Position numbers and translations under genes: made by a program
Origin: Marinospirillum sp035271045
GTDB taxonomy: Bacteria; Pseudomonadota; Gammaproteobacteria; Pseudomonadales; Halomonadaceae
DNA: 64,000 bases
NCBI RefSeq assembly: GCF_035271045.1
Contig: NZ_DATESC010000018.1
Location: forward strand, 55,839-119,838
Direction of reading: 5' to 3'
In this document: piece by piece, positions 1 through 9,037 of the stretch
Numbering within the stretch: the first letter of the stretch is position 1
Layout of the letters: each line of letters begins with the position of its first letter
Notes under the pieces: model-generated
What the model was told of the DNA's origin: nothing
The model's input: only the letters and a program-made list of their open reading frames with translations
The model's database searches: none

Positions 1-413
1 TTTTCGACGGCAGCGCGTAGGTGTTTTTCTCGTCTGACTCTAGTGGTAACATCAGAAATTTGCAGTAAGCAAGCCGCTTGCTGCTTATAAACAAGTGGCT
101 GAACTAAAATAGAATGATGTAAAGGTTCTTTATTGCCTTGTTGGAAAATAGGTAATAAAGAAGGATGCAACTGGTGAGATAAGCGGCGTGATAAATTAAA
201 CTGACTGGCCTGCTCAAGCGCATCAATTAATGCACTGTCGATGGATTCATTGAAAACATTATCCAGCACCTGGTCCAAAGCTAGGTTTTCAGCTATACCT
301 GTAATGCGTGCTATCCACGGATTCCAAAGTAAAATTTGGCGTTGAGCATTAACTACAATTAAGCCCGTTTCTAGTCGATCAATTAGGTTTTTGAAATCTT
401 CCTGTTGAGGCAT
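1..413 (-). CDS. PAS-domain signalling protein, N-terminal part (runs off left edge)
   Basis: An open minus-strand frame starts with ATG at 413 and stays open to base 1, giving 137 residues. It begins MPQQEDFKNLIDRLETGLIV and continues with a pattern typical of a PAS sensor domain (about residues 7-65: LETGLIVVNAQRQILLWNPW). The visible part ends in a charged linker (TTRVRREKHLRAAVEK) of the kind that often joins PAS to a GGDEF or kinase domain; that output domain is outside the window, so the activity is unknown. It starts one base after the stop of the CheC-like gene, so it is almost certainly translated from the same mRNA as the response regulator and CheC genes. Diguanylate cyclase is my guess for the full protein, not something seen. 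Confidence 0.75.
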   Translation of the reverse strand, partial: MPQQEDFKNLIDRLETGLIVVNAQRQILLWNPWIARITGIAENLALDQVLDNVFNESIDSALIDALEQASQFNLSRRLSHQLHPSLLPIFQQGNKEPLHHSILVQPLVYKQQAACLLQISDVTTRVRREKHLRAAVE

Positions 414-414
414 A

Positions 415-1026
415 TTAAAGTAACTTTTCTAAGTATTCATTCAACGCATCATAAAGGCCGCTAGCCGTTTGTAAGTCAATAATAAAAGCTAAATAGCCTT
501 GAAGTTCACGTTGTAGTAAAGAAAAATCAACTTGGACTAGCATAATCATTGAATCTTCTTCGCACAGTAGTTTTAGTATATTGTGACAATTACCGCTGTA
601 GGCTTCGGGTAAAGCGGTACGAATCTCACGGTGTAAAATATTGGCCAGTGTTGCTAAGCAAGCGTTCAGTAATATATTACCCAATTCAGCAAGGGTGTCT
701 TGTTCTAATTCAGAAATTTCACTGGCGGTTAGTTCATGGCCGACCACAATGCGTACTAATTCTAGGCTGCGCTCTTCAGGAAAAATAAGTGCTGCTTTAC
801 CGCTAATAAAGCCACTAAACGCTTGAGTAACACCTGCTAAAGCCACAGGAAGAATTTCAGTAAAGCGCGATTCTGCTGTTTGACTATCAACAAAATCAAC
901 TTTGGGTACCGACAACAAAACCTCATCTTGAACCAGTTTAGATAAGGCAGCAGCAGCGCGTCCAACACCGATATTCATTAACTCGACAATGGTTTCTTGT
1001 TGATCTTGATTAAGAATATTGACCAT
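415..1026 (-). CDS. CheC-like chemotaxis phosphatase
   Basis: A 203-residue protein of the CheC/CheX/FliY phosphatase family, which dephosphorylates response-regulator receiver domains in the cytoplasm. The family signature (D/S-x3-E-x2-N-x22-P) appears twice: E11/E15/N18/P41 and D110/E114/N117/P140. The second copy is perfect; the first has Glu in place of Asp/Ser. There are no membrane segments. The gene follows a stand-alone receiver gene by 3 bp and precedes the PAS gene by 1 bp, so the natural substrate is probably the neighbouring receiver. The pairing suggests an adaptation or phosphatase circuit feeding the PAS protein rather than the main chemotaxis operon, of which no cheA, cheY or cheW genes are present here. 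Confidence 0.85.
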   Translation of the reverse strand: MVNILNQDQQETIVELMNIGVGRAAAALSKLVQDEVLLSVPKVDFVDSQTAESRFTEILPVALAGVTQAFSGFISGKAALIFPEERSLELVRIVVGHELTASEISELEQDTLAELGNILLNACLATLANILHREIRTALPEAYSGNCHNILKLLCEEDSMIMLVQVDFSLLQRELQGYLAFIIDLQTASGLYDALNEYLEKLL

Positions 1027-1029
1027 TAT

Positions 1030-1395
1030 TTAACTCTTTAATAAAGAAGCAAGCTGCTCTGGATCAACGGGTTTACCAAGAAAGTCTAACCCCATACTTT
1101 TAGCGCGTGCAACGATGGCATCTTGGATATTGGCTGTTACCAATACTAAGTGAATATTGGCATCTTGCTGGCGAATTAACTCGGCTAACACTAAACCGTC
1201 AATGCCTGGCATATTAAAATCTAATAAGGCAAGGTCAAAAGCTTGCGGTTGGAACACAGCCAAAGCTTCATCGCCGTTTGTTGCTTGGGTGATTTCGGCG
1301 TGTTCATCGGTTAGCTTGATTAAATACTGCAAAGTTAAACGCGCAACGCGGCTATCATCCACCAACAGAATGCGTTTGGCTGTGGTTTCAGTCAT
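1030..1395 (-). CDS. Single-domain response regulator (CheY-like)
   Basis: 121 residues, a receiver domain with no output domain. The acidic pocket D13/D14, the phospho-acceptor D59 (LLDFNMPG), T87 and K108 (GKP) are all present, so it should be phosphorylatable. The start is ATG at 1395, preceded on the minus strand by AGGT. It lies 13 bp downstream of folD in the same direction and 3 bp upstream of the CheC-like phosphatase. The likely role is as phospho-carrier for the CheC/PAS module. The cognate kinase is not in the window. Confidence 0.9.
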   Translation of the reverse strand: MTETTAKRILLVDDSRVARLTLQYLIKLTDEHAEITQATNGDEALAVFQPQAFDLALLDFNMPGIDGLVLAELIRQQDANIHLVLVTANIQDAIVARAKSMGLDFLGKPVDPEQLASLLKS

Positions 1396-1408
1396 TATTT
1401 ATACCTAA

Positions 1409-2275
1409 TTATTGTTTATGAGCATCTAAAGTACACTCATAGGCTTGCAGCGTATTTTCTAGCAAGGTTGCAACGGTCATGGGGCCAACACCACCAGGCA
1501 CAGGCGTTATCCAAGCAGCCCGTTCAAATGCGGGTGCAAACGCTACATCGCCGACTAATGAACCATCTTCAATCCGGTTAATACCGACATCAATCACGAT
1601 AGCGTTGGGCTTAATCCATTCACCTTTAACTAAACCAGGAATGCCAACCCCAACGACAACTATATCTGCTTGTGCAATTTCAGTGGCTAAGTCTTTAGTA
1701 AAACGATGCGTTACGGTAACAGTACAGCCGGCTAACAAAAGTTCTAGCGCCATTGGGCGACCAACAATATTAGACGCGCCGACCACGGTTGCTTTTAAGC
1801 CTTTAAGGTCTAAATCTAGGTTTTGTAATAAAGTCATTATTCCTTTGGGCGTACAAGGGCGAAGCAAAGGTTGACGTTGAGCCAAGCGCCCAAGATTGTA
1901 AGGATGAAAACCATCAACATCTTTTGCAGGATTAATGCGCTCTAAAAGTGGGTTGGCGTCTAAGTGCTTAGGCAGTGGTAACTGTAATAAAATACCGTCT
2001 ATTAAGGCATCTTCATTTAGCTTGTCTATTAAAGCTTCTAGCGCTTGCTGCGTTGTTGTTGCTTCTAAGCTAAAAGAATGCGAAATAATGCCCGCTTTTT
2101 CACAAGCAACGTGTTTGTTACGCACGTAAACTTCTGAAGCTGGATCAGCCCCAACTAAAATAACGGCTAAAGCTGGGTTGCGTTGACCTGCTGCCAAGTG
2201 TAAGTTGATTTTTTTTGCAATGACTTCACGTAAGTTTAAGGCAATTTGCTTGCCATCTATTAATTGAGCACTCAT
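1409..2275 (-). CDS. folD: Bifunctional methylenetetrahydrofolate dehydrogenase/cyclohydrolase
   Basis: FolD interconverts 5,10-methylene-THF and 10-formyl-THF using NADP, supplying one-carbon units for purines and formyl-Met-tRNA. The chosen start is ATG at 2275 (MSAQLIDGK), the usual N-terminus of the family, with GGA about 12 bases upstream. An ATG six codons earlier (2293) has no ribosome site. This gives 288 residues, normal length. Visible motifs are YVRNKHVACEKAGI with the catalytic Tyr and Lys, ILLQLPLPKHLD, KDVDGFHP and the C-terminal GGVGPMTVATLLENT. It is transcribed divergently from the tRNA cluster and is followed closely by the response-regulator gene, so the two probably share a transcript. 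Confidence 0.97.
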   Translation of the reverse strand: MSAQLIDGKQIALNLREVIAKKINLHLAAGQRNPALAVILVGADPASEVYVRNKHVACEKAGIISHSFSLEATTTQQALEALIDKLNEDALIDGILLQLPLPKHLDANPLLERINPAKDVDGFHPYNLGRLAQRQPLLRPCTPKGIMTLLQNLDLDLKGLKATVVGASNIVGRPMALELLLAGCTVTVTHRFTKDLATEIAQADIVVVGVGIPGLVKGEWIKPNAIVIDVGINRIEDGSLVGDVAFAPAFERAAWITPVPGGVGPMTVATLLENTLQAYECTLDAHKQ

Positions 2276-2392
2276 ACTGATTTTAGATTCCATAGCAGCG
2301 GTAGATGCTTTATTGTCGCATGACTTAGGACTAAGAGGAATGCTAGCTTTCTTACTTGTTAAAAATAATTTTAAGAAAGTTTAAAATAAGGC

Positions 2393-2420
2393 TTGACGAA
2401 CGAAAATATTCCCCTATAAT
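2393..2420 (+). promoter_or_regulatory. Sigma-70 promoter of the tRNA cluster
   Basis: TTGACG (2393-2398) and a perfect TATAAT (2415-2420) are separated by 16 bp. A GC-containing stretch (ACGCTCC) follows the -10, as in stable-RNA promoters under stringent control. It points at tRNA-Pro, which begins about 86 bp downstream. Confidence 0.8.
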
Positions 2421-2505
2421 ACGCTCCACATTGACGGGGACTTGAAGCGAAAGCCAAGCCACATTACTTGATTGTAGTAGCGTTAATGTTAGCAACAGAA
2501 ATAAT

Positions 2506-2582
2506 CGGGATATAGCGCAGTCTGGTAGCGCGCCTGCTTTGGGAGCAGGATGTCGGGGGTTCGAATCCCTCTATCCCGACCA
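2506..2582 (+). tRNA. tRNA-Pro (anticodon UGG)
   Basis: A 77-base cloverleaf with encoded CCA. The anticodon stem CCTGC/GCAGG encloses loop TTTGGGA, with anticodon TGG at 2540-2542. The T-loop GTTCGAATC is present. First of three tRNAs on one transcript. Confidence 0.96.
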
Positions 2583-2619
2583 ATTATTTCAAGCAATCTT
2601 TGTAGGCTAATCACCCAAT

Positions 2620-2696
2620 GCGCCTATAGCTCAATCGGATAGAGCAACGCCCTTCTAAGGCGTAGGTTGCAGGTTCGATTCCTGCTGGGCGCGCCA
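2620..2696 (+). tRNA. tRNA-Arg (anticodon UCU)
   Basis: A 77-base cloverleaf. Acceptor arm GCGCCTA pairs with TGGGCGC (one G-T pair), discriminator G, encoded CCA. Anticodon stem ACGCC/GGCGT with loop CTTCTAA gives anticodon TCT. Confidence 0.96.
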
Positions 2697-2743
2697 AAGC
2701 GCTCTCTAGTAGTTTAGATTGTTAATATGTACCTGTTTTTGAT

Positions 2744-2820
2744 GGTGAGCGTAGCTCAGTTGGTAGAGCTCCGGATTGTGACTCCGGCGGTCGTGGGTTC
2801 GAGCCCCATCGTTCACCCCA
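2744..2820 (+). tRNA. tRNA-His (anticodon GUG)
   Basis: Acceptor GTGAGCG pairs with CGTTCAC. The extra 5' G at 2744 (position -1, hallmark of tRNA-His) faces discriminator C at 2817. The anticodon loop TTGTGAC contains GTG. CCA is encoded at 2818-2820. Confidence 0.96.
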
Positions 2821-2833
2821 GATTTTTAAAGAA

Positions 2834-2859
2834 GGCATCCGTAAAGGATGCCTTTTTTT
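2834..2859 (+). terminator. Rho-independent terminator of the tRNA operon
   Basis: Perfect 7-bp stem GGCATCC/GGATGCC with loop GTAAA, followed by seven T. It lies 14 bp after tRNA-His. Confidence 0.93.
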
Positions 2860-2971
2860 GTTTTAAGGCTTGCTGCAAACGTCAGTAACTCTTAAAATCC
2901 CCCCTTTGCTAATTTTTACTTAAATAAAAGCCACTTAAATAAAATCAATGAGTGTTTAACGAGGATTGTCC

Positions 2972-4279
2972 ATGCAAGTTTCCGTAGAAACAACTTCCAC
3001 GCTGGAGCGTCGAGTAACTATTCAAGTACCAGCAGAGAAGATAGATACCGCTGTTGAAGCACGCCTAAAAGATACTGCACGTAAAGCCAAGGTAGACGGT
3101 TATCGCCCTGGTAAAGTACCAATGAGTGTTGTTAAGCGTCGTTTCGGTGAAGGCGTACGTCAAGATGTTCTGTCGGAAGTTATGCGTAATCACTTTGTCG
3201 AAGCTGTGACCCAAGAAAAACTGAACCCAGCGGGCACACCAGAAATTGAACCGGGTACAGTCAATGAAGCAGGTCAACCTTTTGAGTTCACTGCTACATT
3301 TGAAGTTTATCCAGAAATCGAACTAAAAAGCTTAGAAACTGAAACCGTTGAGCGCCCAGTTGCAGCGATTAACGACGCTGATTTAGAAGAACTCATTGCT
3401 GATTTGCGTAAGCAACGCGCTGAGTGGGCTGCTGCTGAAAAAGCGGCTGAAACTGGCGATCAAGTTAATATCGACTTTGAAGGCTTTATTGACGGTGAGG
3501 CATTTGATGGCGGTAAAGGTGAAGGCTACGACCTAGTATTGGGTTCTAGTTCTTTCATTCCGGGTTTCGAAGATCAGCTAGTCGGCACTAAAGCAGGCGA
3601 AGCTAAAGACATTGAAGTCAACTTCCCTGACGATTATCAAGCGGCTAACCTAGCCGGTAAAGCAGCAATTTTTAAATGTACCGTTAATACCGTTAATACG
3701 CAGCAGCTACCTGAATTAAACGACGAGTTGTTTAGTCAGTTTGGTGTTAAAGAAGGCGGTGAAGACGCTTTCCGTACTGAAGTACGTAAAAATATGACTG
3801 CTCAGCTTAAACAAGCGATTCGTAGCGCAACTAAGCAAGCCGTTTTTGAAGCGCTAATGAAAGCTAATCCAATTGAAGTGCCTAGTGCATTAATTACTAG
3901 TGAAGTTGACAATTTGCGTCGTCAAGCTGCGCAGCAGTACAATTTGGGTGAAGGTTTTGATATTAATCAAATCCCAGCTGACCTTTTCAAAGATCAAGCT
4001 AAAAACAATGTGGTGTTAGGTTTGTTAGTGGGTGAAGTCATTAAGCACAATGAACTAAAAGCCGATCAAACCGTTGTTGATGATTTACTAAACGAAATGG
4101 CTCAGTCTTACCAAGAACCACAAAAAGTAGTGGATTACTACAAGACTAATCCTGAAATGCTACGTCAAGTTGAAGGCGCAGCACTAGAGCAACAAGTGGT
4201 TGATAAGTTATTAGCTGAAGCAAAAGTGACTGATGTAAGCAAGACTTTTAAAGAACTAGCTATGCCTGCTCAGCAGTAA
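2972..4279 (+). CDS. tig: Trigger factor
   Basis: Ribosome-bound chaperone and peptidyl-prolyl isomerase that meets nascent chains at the exit tunnel. The start is ATG at 2972, with GAGGA at 2961-2965 as ribosome site; an in-frame TTG two codons earlier overlaps that site and is rejected. It has 435 residues, usual length. The N-terminal ribosome-docking signature reads GYRPGKVP (residues 43-50; the family norm is GFRxGKxP). An FKBP-type isomerase domain follows at about 150-240 (GDQVNIDFEGFIDGEAFDGG), then the long helical C-terminal domain. It has its own terminator and precedes clpP, the classic gammaproteobacterial order. Confidence 0.97.
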   Translation: MQVSVETTSTLERRVTIQVPAEKIDTAVEARLKDTARKAKVDGYRPGKVPMSVVKRRFGEGVRQDVLSEVMRNHFVEAVTQEKLNPAGTPEIEPGTVNEAGQPFEFTATFEVYPEIELKSLETETVERPVAAINDADLEELIADLRKQRAEWAAAEKAAETGDQVNIDFEGFIDGEAFDGGKGEGYDLVLGSSSFIPGFEDQLVGTKAGEAKDIEVNFPDDYQAANLAGKAAIFKCTVNTVNTQQLPELNDELFSQFGVKEGGEDAFRTEVRKNMTAQLKQAIRSATKQAVFEALMKANPIEVPSALITSEVDNLRRQAAQQYNLGEGFDINQIPADLFKDQAKNNVVLGLLVGEVIKHNELKADQTVVDDLLNEMAQSYQEPQKVVDYYKTNPEMLRQVEGAALEQQVVDKLLAEAKVTDVSKTFKELAMPAQQ

Positions 4280-4308
4280 AAATTGTAAGAAAACAGCGCT
4301 TTAAAACT

Positions 4309-4342
4309 GATCCGGTGTGCAAACACCGGATCTTTTTTTTTA
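4309..4342 (+). terminator. Terminator after tig
   Basis: A perfect 10-bp stem GATCCGGTGT/ACACCGGATC with a 4-base loop, followed by ten T. Confidence 0.95.
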
Positions 4343-4420
4343 AGCTAAGGCTAAATCTTGGTGGAATTTATCTTCAACCTCGGTTAGTTTAGTCGGCATT
4401 ATGTATATTGGGGATGTAAT

Positions 4421-5038
4421 ATGTTTAAAAATTTGGATATTAATAATGCAGGTGGCCTAGTACCCATGGTTGTAGAGCAATCTGCCCGTGGCGAGCGCTC
4501 CTATGACATTTATTCACGTCTATTAAAAGAACGCGTTATTTTCTTGGTTGGCCCTGTTGAAGACTATATGGCTAATCTAATTGTGGCCCAGATGCTATTT
4601 TTAGAATCTGAAAACCCAGACAAAGATATCCATCTTTACATTAACTCACCGGGTGGTTCAGTCACTGCGGGTATGTCGATTTATGACACTATGCAGTTTA
4701 TCAAACCCAATGTGTCGACTATGTGTATTGGTCAAGCAGCCAGCATGGGTGCTTTTCTATTAGCCGGTGGAACTAAAGGTAAGCGCTTTTGTTTGCCTAA
4801 TTCGCGCATGATGATTCACCAGCCATTGGGTGGTTTTCAGGGTCAAGCGTCTGACATTGAGATTCACACGCGTGAAATTTTGGGCATTCGTGATAAATTA
4901 AATAGACTGTTGGCACACCACACGGGTCAAAACATTAAAACGATTGCCAAAGACACTGACCGCGATAACTTTATGGACGGTGAAACGGCAGTTAGCTATG
5001 GTTTAATCGACGCTGTGCTTGATAAGCGCCCAGAATAA
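4421..5038 (+). CDS. clpP: ATP-dependent Clp protease proteolytic subunit
   Basis: Serine protease subunit that forms a double heptameric barrel and degrades proteins unfolded by ClpX or ClpA. It has 205 residues, with catalytic triad S108 (QAASMGA), H133 (MMIHQPLGG) and D182 (spacings 25 and 49 as in E. coli). The N-terminus resembles a short propeptide. A GGGGA ribosome site stands at about 4409-4413, just upstream of ATG 4421. It is followed 29 bp later by clpX, so the two are probably co-transcribed; there is no hairpin between them. Confidence 0.97.
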   Translation: MFKNLDINNAGGLVPMVVEQSARGERSYDIYSRLLKERVIFLVGPVEDYMANLIVAQMLFLESENPDKDIHLYINSPGGSVTAGMSIYDTMQFIKPNVSTMCIGQAASMGAFLLAGGTKGKRFCLPNSRMMIHQPLGGFQGQASDIEIHTREILGIRDKLNRLLAHHTGQNIKTIAKDTDRDNFMDGETAVSYGLIDAVLDKRPE

Positions 5039-5067
5039 AATAAGTTTCGAAGTAAACGGGGTAAATA

Positions 5068-6342
5068 ATGGCCGACGGCAAAAAAAGTAAAGATAAGCTT
5101 CTATATTGCTCCTTCTGTGGCAAAAGCCAAGATGAAGTTAAAAAGCTAATTGCAGGGCCATCTGTCTATATATGTGATGACTGCGTAAGCCTGTGTACTG
5201 ATATTATTAGTAGTGAGTTTCAAGAAGAAGAGCTTGGTGAAGAAAGTGAGAAATTGCCGGTTCCTAAAGAAATTCGTGCGCACCTAGATGACTATGTTAT
5301 TGGTCAAGACCGCGCCAAAATGGTGTTAGCAGTGGCTGTTTATAACCACTACAAGCGCCTAAAGTCGCAATTAAAAGGTAATAAAGGTGTTGAGCTAGGT
5401 AAAAGTAATATTCTGCTAATCGGCCCAACGGGTTCGGGTAAAACCCTGCTAGCAGAAACCTTGGCGCGTATGCTGAATGTACCTTTTACAATGGCTGATG
5501 CAACCACCTTAACCGAAGCGGGTTATGTGGGTGAAGACGTTGAAAATATTATTCAGAAAATGTTGCAAAAATGTGATTACGACATAGAACGTGCTCAGCG
5601 TGGTATCGTCTATATTGATGAAATTGATAAAATCTCTCGTAAATCAGACAACCCTTCGATTACACGTGATGTTTCGGGTGAAGGTGTACAGCAAGCCCTG
5701 CTTAAACTGATTGAAGGTACGGTCGCTTCAGTTCCCCCGCAAGGTGGGCGTAAGCACCCGCAGCAAGAGTTTTTGCAAGTAGATACCAGTAATATGCTGT
5801 TTATTTGTGGCGGTGCGTTTGCTGGCCTTGATAAGGTGATTCGTGCGCGTACTGAAAAAGGCGGCATCGGCTTTAGTGCAGAAATAAAAAGTAAGCAAGA
5901 AGATGAAGCAATGGGCGCAGCGCTGTTAGAAGTCGAGCCAGAAGACCTAGTGCGCTTTGGTTTAATTCCAGAGTTTATTGGTCGTTTGCCTGTGGTTGCA
6001 ACTTTAACGCACCTAGATGAAGATGCGCTGATCGAGATTTTGACTGAACCTAAAAATGCTTTAACTAAGCAATACGGTCAGTTATTTGAAATGGAAGGCG
6101 TTGAACTAGAGTTTCGTGAAGAAGCATTACGTGCAATTGCCAAAAAAGCGCTAGAACGTAAAACAGGTGCGCGCGGTTTGCGTTCGATTATGGAAAGCAT
6201 ACTGCTTGATACCATGTATGAAATCCCTTCACTTAAACACGTTATAAAAACGATTGTTGATGAAAAGGTGGTTAATGGCGAAGCTAAGCCTTTATTAATT
6301 TATGAAAATGATGACCTAGAAACTACTGCTAATCGTGATTAG
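5068..6342 (+). CDS. clpX: ATP-dependent Clp protease ATP-binding subunit ClpX
   Basis: AAA+ unfoldase that recognises tagged proteins and feeds them to ClpP. 424 residues, normal length. An N-terminal zinc-binding domain has C14-x2-C17 and C36-x2-C39. Walker A GPTGSGKT lies near 118-125, Walker B (GIVYIDEIDKI) near 183, and the IGF loop that docks on ClpP near 267. The ribosome site is GGGG just upstream. It lies downstream of clpP and ends at a terminator, separating it from lon. Confidence 0.97.
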   Translation: MADGKKSKDKLLYCSFCGKSQDEVKKLIAGPSVYICDDCVSLCTDIISSEFQEEELGEESEKLPVPKEIRAHLDDYVIGQDRAKMVLAVAVYNHYKRLKSQLKGNKGVELGKSNILLIGPTGSGKTLLAETLARMLNVPFTMADATTLTEAGYVGEDVENIIQKMLQKCDYDIERAQRGIVYIDEIDKISRKSDNPSITRDVSGEGVQQALLKLIEGTVASVPPQGGRKHPQQEFLQVDTSNMLFICGGAFAGLDKVIRARTEKGGIGFSAEIKSKQEDEAMGAALLEVEPEDLVRFGLIPEFIGRLPVVATLTHLDEDALIEILTEPKNALTKQYGQLFEMEGVELEFREEALRAIAKKALERKTGARGLRSIMESILLDTMYEIPSLKHVIKTIVDEKVVNGEAKPLLIYENDDLETTANRD

Positions 6343-6379
6343 GCATTAAAAATCATATTTTATTGAGTTAAGTTATTAT

Positions 6380-6407
6380 AAAAAAAGGGCCTAGCGCCCT
6401 TTTTTTC
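6380..6407 (+). terminator. Terminator after clpX
   Basis: Stem AGGGC/GCCCT with loop CTAGC, flanked by an A-run that pairs with the trailing T-run. The A/T flanks may let it work in both directions, but no converging gene is present. Confidence 0.85.
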
Positions 6408-6480
6408 TTAGCCGACAGCCTCCATAACCTTGCTTTAGAGCTAAATTCGCTGAATTAAAATTTAAAGAGGTGCCACTGCA

Positions 6481-8916
6481 ATGTCGCAGCTAACAGAAAC
6501 AAATCTGCTCAGTCCAATTGAGCTGCCTTTATTGCCTTTAAGGGATGTAGTGGTCTATCCACAAATGGTTATTCCGCTATTTGTGGGGCGTGAAAAATCC
6601 ATTCATGCGCTTGAAGCCGCTATGGCACAAGATAAAAAAGTTTTTTTATTGGCACAAAGAAATGCCGAAAAAGACGATCCCGAATTAGATGATCTTTACA
6701 GTATTGGTACACAAGCCAATATTTTACAGCTGCTGCGACTACCTGACGGCACTGTAAAAGTATTAATCGAAGGCGCACAACGCGCTAAAATTACACGCGT
6801 GTTTGACCAAGAAAGAACCAATGAAGACGGCGAGGAAGTTAGCTATGTTATGGCAGAAGGTCAGCCGCTAGCCAGTGAAACGCTAACTGAGCGTGAACAA
6901 GAAGTGCTAACGCGTGTACTTTTAGGGCAGTTTGAACACTACGTTAAGCTTTCTAAAAAAGTACCTGCTGAAGTGCTTAGTAGCTTAGAAAACATTGCTG
7001 ATCCAACGCGTATGGTCGATACCATTTCTGCACATATGCTGCTTAGTGTTAAAGACAAACAACAGTTATTAGAACTCGATAAAGTTCGTGAGCGTATCGA
7101 ACGCTTGATGACTAAAATCGAAGAAGAAATTGATCTACTGCAAGTCGAAAAGCGTATTCGTGCGCGTGTTAAGCAGCAAATGGAAAAAACCCAACGTGAA
7201 TACTATTTGAATGAGCAAATGAAAGCCATTCAAAAAGAAATGGGAGATTTAGATAACAGTGGCAATGAAATAGAGCAACTGACTAAAAAGATTGAAGACG
7301 CGGGAATGCCCGTTGAAGCAAAAGAAAAAGCCACCACTGAACTGCATAAGTTAAAAATGATGTCGCCGACTTCCGCCGAAGCGACTGTTGTGCGGGGTTA
7401 TTTAGACTGGATGGTTAACTTGCCTTGGAAAAAACGCTCCAGAGCCAGTATTGATCTTAAAAAAGCGGCTGAAATTCTGGATGCCGACCATTATGGCTTA
7501 GAAGAAGTTAAAGAGCGCATTCTTGATTATTTAGCCGTGCAGCAGCGCGTTAAAAAAATTAAAGGTTCGGTACTTTGTTTGGTTGGGCCACCAGGTGTTG
7601 GTAAAACGTCTTTAGGACAATCCATTGCGCGTGCTGTAAACCGTAAATACGTGCGTATGGCTTTGGGTGGCGTAAGGGATGAGGCTGAAATTCGTGGTCA
7701 CCGCCGTACTTATATTGGTTCTATGCCGGGTAAGCTGATTCAAAAAATAGCCAAAGTGGGTGTTAAAAATCCACTGTTTTTATTGGATGAAATCGACAAA
7801 ATGGGCATGGATCACCGTGGCGATCCTTCTTCAGCCTTATTGGAAGTGCTTGATCCTGAACAAAACAGCAAGTTTAGCGACCATTACTTAGAAGTTGACT
7901 ACGATCTATCCGAAGTGTTGTTTATTTGTACGGCTAACTCGATGAATATTCCTGCACCTTTATTAGACCGTATGGAAGTGGTGCGTTTGCCCGGTTACAC
8001 TGAAGATGAAAAAAGTAATATTGCTGAGCGTTACCTAGTGCCTAAGCAAATGGAAAGTTCAGGTTTAAAAGCTAAAGAAGCAAAATTTACCCCAGAAGCG
8101 GTATTAGAAATTATTCGTTATTTTAGTCGTGAAGCCGGTGTGCGTGAGCTAGAAAGGCAAATTACCCGTGTGTGCCGTAAAGTTGTGCGTGAATTAGGTG
8201 AAGGTAAAGCGACTGCGCCCGTTAACATTGATGCCGCAGCGATTGAAAATTACCTAGGTGTGCGTAAATACAACTACGGTTTAGCCGATGCTGATAATCA
8301 AGTAGGTCGTGTTACTGGTTTAGCTTGGACTAGCGTGGGTGGCGAGTTGCTTAGTATTGAAGCAGCTGTGATGCCTGGTAAGGCCCGTTTGGTTAAAACA
8401 GGCTCTTTGGGTGAAGTAATGCAAGAGTCCATTCAGGCCGCACTGACTGTTGTACGTAGCCGTAGCCAGTCGCTAGGGATTGACTCCGAGCTATTTGAAA
8501 AGCAAGACATCCACATTCACGTTCCTGAAGGTGCTACGCCAAAAGATGGCCCTAGCGCAGGTATTAGTATGTGTACAGCGCTGGTTTCAGCTTTAACGGG
8601 TATACCGATTCGTGCTGACGTGGCTATGACGGGTGAAATAAACTTGCGTGGCGAAGTGATGCAAATTGGTGGTTTAAAAGAGAAGCTTTTAGCGGCGCGT
8701 CGTGGCGGCATTAAAACTGTTTTGATTCCTAAAGACAACGAAAGAGACCTTAAAGAGATTCCAGATAGTATCAAAGGCCCTTTAACGATTATTCCAGTAA
8801 AATGGATCGATCAGGTATTGGATATTGCATTAGAAGTTATGCCAACCCCTTTACCGAATAAAACTGCCGTTGTAACGGACGAAAAAAACCTAGAATTGCG
8901 GCCTGGAACGCACTAA
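6481..8916 (+). CDS. lon: Lon protease (endopeptidase La)
   Basis: Homo-oligomeric AAA+ protease for misfolded and short-lived regulatory proteins. 811 residues. An N-terminal LON substrate domain (from about residue 15, LPLLPLRDVVVYP) is followed by a coiled middle, Walker A GPPGVGKT near 369-376 and the proteolytic domain. The catalytic Ser-Lys dyad is S692 (DGPSAGI) and K735 (GGLKEKLLAA); the 43-residue spacing equals that of E. coli Lon. The gene starts about 140 bp after clpX beyond a terminator, so it has its own promoter, though I did not recognise a heat-shock promoter by eye. Confidence 0.97.
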   Translation: MSQLTETNLLSPIELPLLPLRDVVVYPQMVIPLFVGREKSIHALEAAMAQDKKVFLLAQRNAEKDDPELDDLYSIGTQANILQLLRLPDGTVKVLIEGAQRAKITRVFDQERTNEDGEEVSYVMAEGQPLASETLTEREQEVLTRVLLGQFEHYVKLSKKVPAEVLSSLENIADPTRMVDTISAHMLLSVKDKQQLLELDKVRERIERLMTKIEEEIDLLQVEKRIRARVKQQMEKTQREYYLNEQMKAIQKEMGDLDNSGNEIEQLTKKIEDAGMPVEAKEKATTELHKLKMMSPTSAEATVVRGYLDWMVNLPWKKRSRASIDLKKAAEILDADHYGLEEVKERILDYLAVQQRVKKIKGSVLCLVGPPGVGKTSLGQSIARAVNRKYVRMALGGVRDEAEIRGHRRTYIGSMPGKLIQKIAKVGVKNPLFLLDEIDKMGMDHRGDPSSALLEVLDPEQNSKFSDHYLEVDYDLSEVLFICTANSMNIPAPLLDRMEVVRLPGYTEDEKSNIAERYLVPKQMESSGLKAKEAKFTPEAVLEIIRYFSREAGVRELERQITRVCRKVVRELGEGKATAPVNIDAAAIENYLGVRKYNYGLADADNQVGRVTGLAWTSVGGELLSIEAAVMPGKARLVKTGSLGEVMQESIQAALTVVRSRSQSLGIDSELFEKQDIHIHVPEGATPKDGPSAGISMCTALVSALTGIPIRADVAMTGEINLRGEVMQIGGLKEKLLAARRGGIKTVLIPKDNERDLKEIPDSIKGPLTIIPVKWIDQVLDIALEVMPTPLPNKTAVVTDEKNLELRPGTH

Positions 8917-9037
8917 AAGCTCAAATAATTGCTTTTAAGTATTTCCATGCAGCGGCATTAAGGGCTAAGATACCGGCCGTATGGTTGATTAAAGAAAATT
9001 AAGCGTTTTGCAAAATACCAAAATAAGGGGTAGACGA

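Noticed and set aside
9008..9037. Longer HU protein starting upstream of GTG 9038
   Set aside because: The extra residues match no HU family member and would pass through the ribosome site AAGGGG.
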